A stretch of DNA of 14,923 nt from JAYUKV01 sp043764135 (GTDB lineage: Bacteria > Patescibacteriota > JACMRA01), in assembly GCA_043764135.1 (NCBI GenBank), contig JAYUKV010000054.1, positions 1-14,923 on the forward strand, given 5' to 3'. This document shows, in pieces, positions 14,013-14,923 of this stretch. Numbering within the stretch: the first letter of the stretch is position 1; each line of letters starts with the position of its first letter. Both the position numbers and the translations under genes were made by a program. The notes beneath the pieces are model-generated. The model did not search any database and was not told the DNA's origin. It saw only the letters and a program-made list of their open reading frames with translations.

Positions 14013-14675
14013 ATGAAATTTAGCGCAATTTGTCTTTCACTTCTTGCCCTACCTGGGGTTACAAGTGTAATTGGTCTTGGTGTTTTACTTGATCCCAATA
14101 CTGGGATTGAGTGGACAGGAATGCCAGTTCAAGGAGGGGGTCAGTTAGTTGATTTTACACTAGTAAATGCAGCTATCGAATATGAAGCGACAAAGAAACC
14201 TTTGTCTATTGCTACTCCAGAAGGTAGTGCAACACCTGAATTCTCCACTGGGAGTAAGCCGCGTATCGATGCCAAACCCGTTTTGGTATCTTCGCCTTCT
14301 CCTAATCCTGAAGTTTTACCCACAGTTAAACCACAACCAGCAACCACAACAAATAAAGCTGCTGTAAAACCAGTTCAGGTTAAACCCAAAGCACCAGCAG
14401 CAGTAAAAACCCCACCTGTCAAGCAAACAGCGACTCCCAAGCCACCAGCTGCCACACCTAATCCTGTGGCATCTCCTACGCCAACTACAACCCCTTCATT
14501 CCCTCCGATTGTTGAAGTTGCAACATCTCCAAGCCCAAGCCCTACATCCGCACCAACCCCGGTGCCAACTGTAGAGCCTACGACTTCACCGTCACCTAGC
14601 CCAGTAACCGAGCCAACACCATTACCAAGCGTTACACCACCAGAAGTGATGCCAACGCCAAATAGCGGTCTTTAG
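14013..14675 (+). CDS. Secreted Pro/Thr/Ser-rich protein, 220 aa
   Basis: An N-terminal signal peptide (MKFSAICLSLLALPGVTSVIG) is followed by a short folded-looking part (about 22-60) and then a long low-complexity Pro/Thr/Ser/Ala/Lys region (about 65-220) that is probably extended and possibly glycosylated. Near the end a 20-residue unit TSPSPSPTSAPTPVPTVEPT is repeated with changes (codons 14523-14582 and 14583-14642). There is no lipobox Cys at the signal peptide end and no LPxTG anchor. ATG 14013 is chosen over an upstream in-frame codon at 13965, because AGGA (14001-14004) lies 8 nt before it and the promoter's -10 is at 13971-13976. A cell-surface or spacer role is likely. The repeat region is more C-rich than the rest of the window. 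Confidence 0.75.
   Translation: MKFSAICLSLLALPGVTSVIGLGVLLDPNTGIEWTGMPVQGGGQLVDFTLVNAAIEYEATKKPLSIATPEGSATPEFSTGSKPRIDAKPVLVSSPSPNPEVLPTVKPQPATTTNKAAVKPVQVKPKAPAAVKTPPVKQTATPKPPAATPNPVASPTPTTTPSFPPIVEVATSPSPSPTSAPTPVPTVEPTTSPSPSPVTEPTPLPSVTPPEVMPTPNSGL
14523..14642 (+). repeat. Tandem 20-residue Pro/Ser/Thr repeat
   Basis: Two 60-nt units encode TSPSPSP-x3-PTP-x-P-x-V-x-P-x. The DNA has diverged more than the protein, so the duplication is not recent. Confidence 0.7.
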
Positions 14676-14743
14676 TTTTTGTTAACTTCTAGTATTAAAC
14701 TTTAAGTTTTTACTTTTTGTTTCTCAAACTTAAAATGAGTTAG

Positions 14744-14753
14744 GTCCTAGGAC
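14744..14753. repeat. 10-bp palindrome after the Pro-rich gene
   Basis: GTCCTAGGAC is a perfect palindrome between the stop codon of the Pro-rich protein and the downstream hairpin. It may be a protein-binding site or chance. Confidence 0.3.
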
Positions 14754-14767
14754 TCGATGTTTCCTTA

Positions 14768-14800
14768 TACCCCCAAACCAATCTGTGTTTGGGGGTAATT
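14768..14800. terminator. GC-rich hairpin, probable terminator between convergent genes
   Basis: A perfect 11-bp stem TACCCCCAAAC/GTTTGGGGGTA (14768-14778 with 14787-14797) with an 8-nt loop. The following TAATTTAAAT is only weakly T-rich, so termination may be partial. Confidence 0.55.
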
Positions 14801-14831
14801 TAAATAATAAACTCTGTAATGATTAAATAAC

Positions 14832-14923
14832 TCACCTTTCGCAACCAAACTCCAACCTCATTTTAGCCAGTTCTTCAAAAGATCTTTTTAAGGCTTCTAA
14901 ATATAGTTTTGATTTTAATTGAA
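14832..14923 (-). CDS. C-terminal end of an unknown protein, runs off the window
   Basis: From the window end the minus strand is open for 29 codons to a TGA at 14834-14832. The peptide includes LYLEALKRSFEELAKMRLEF and ends GCER. It is strongly amphipathic with Leu at helical spacing, so a helical C-terminus is likely. The convergent arrangement with the Pro-rich gene and the hairpin between them supports it as real. Too short for family assignment. Confidence 0.5.
   Translation of the reverse strand, partial: QLKSKLYLEALKRSFEELAKMRLEFGCER

Noticed and set aside
1..14923. CRISPR array, insertion sequence, tRNA or phage genes
   Set aside because: No regularly spaced repeats, transposase or integrase motifs, cloverleaf sequences or structural phage genes were found on either strand.

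Overview
This is an AT-rich bacterial chromosomal window with compact genes on both strands, short intergenic regions, intrinsic hairpin terminators and sigma-70-type promoters. No rRNA, tRNA, CRISPR array, transposase or phage module was seen. The lineage cannot be fixed from this sequence. A low-GC member of an under-sampled lineage, such as Patescibacteria or a non-photosynthetic relative of Cyanobacteria, would fit the many orphan proteins and the weak use of Shine-Dalgarno sites, but no marker gene is present, so this is a guess.

Layout. 1-660: an unknown 133-aa gene with its own promoter and terminator. 674-2380 (minus): a 14-helix MFS drug exporter of the EmrB/QacA (DHA2) type, divergent from an unknown 209-aa gene (2530-3159). 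3250-5460: a five-gene operon with one strong promoter, encoding VOC, PhnB-like VOC, VOC, DUF1801 and DUF2200 proteins; it looks like a detoxification or resistance cassette. 5497-7247 (minus): a three-gene envelope/stress operon (GlsB/YeaQ-like membrane protein, a membrane-anchored DUF5666-like protein, a double PRC-barrel protein). 7292-7620 (minus): an isolated 57-aa small protein with promoter, structured leader and terminator. 7692-10136: two unknown proteins, 485 and 271 aa. 10191-11977 (minus): an exported subtilisin-like S8 protease broken by a frameshift. 12114-12568: a small secreted protein. 12568-13921: a membrane-anchored unknown protein followed by a YgjP-type zinc metallopeptidase. 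13948-14675: a secreted Pro/Thr/Ser-rich protein. 14832-14923: the C-terminal end of a minus-strand gene that runs off the window.

Two genes appear damaged. The GlsB-like gene has a perfect 20-bp tandem duplication that creates an early stop and removes the end of its last membrane helix. The S8 protease has a one-base deletion that separates Asp and His from Ser of the catalytic triad. Several promoters share an architecture in which TTGACA-like and -10 hexamers are 17 bp apart, usually with G plus one base just before the -10. In three cases the promoter and a Shine-Dalgarno site together move the start codon downstream of the longest possible reading frame. No clear defence or biosynthetic system was found; the most novel material is the set of orphan proteins, the 57-aa gene with its folded leader, and an orphan minus-strand terminator at 12012-12053.
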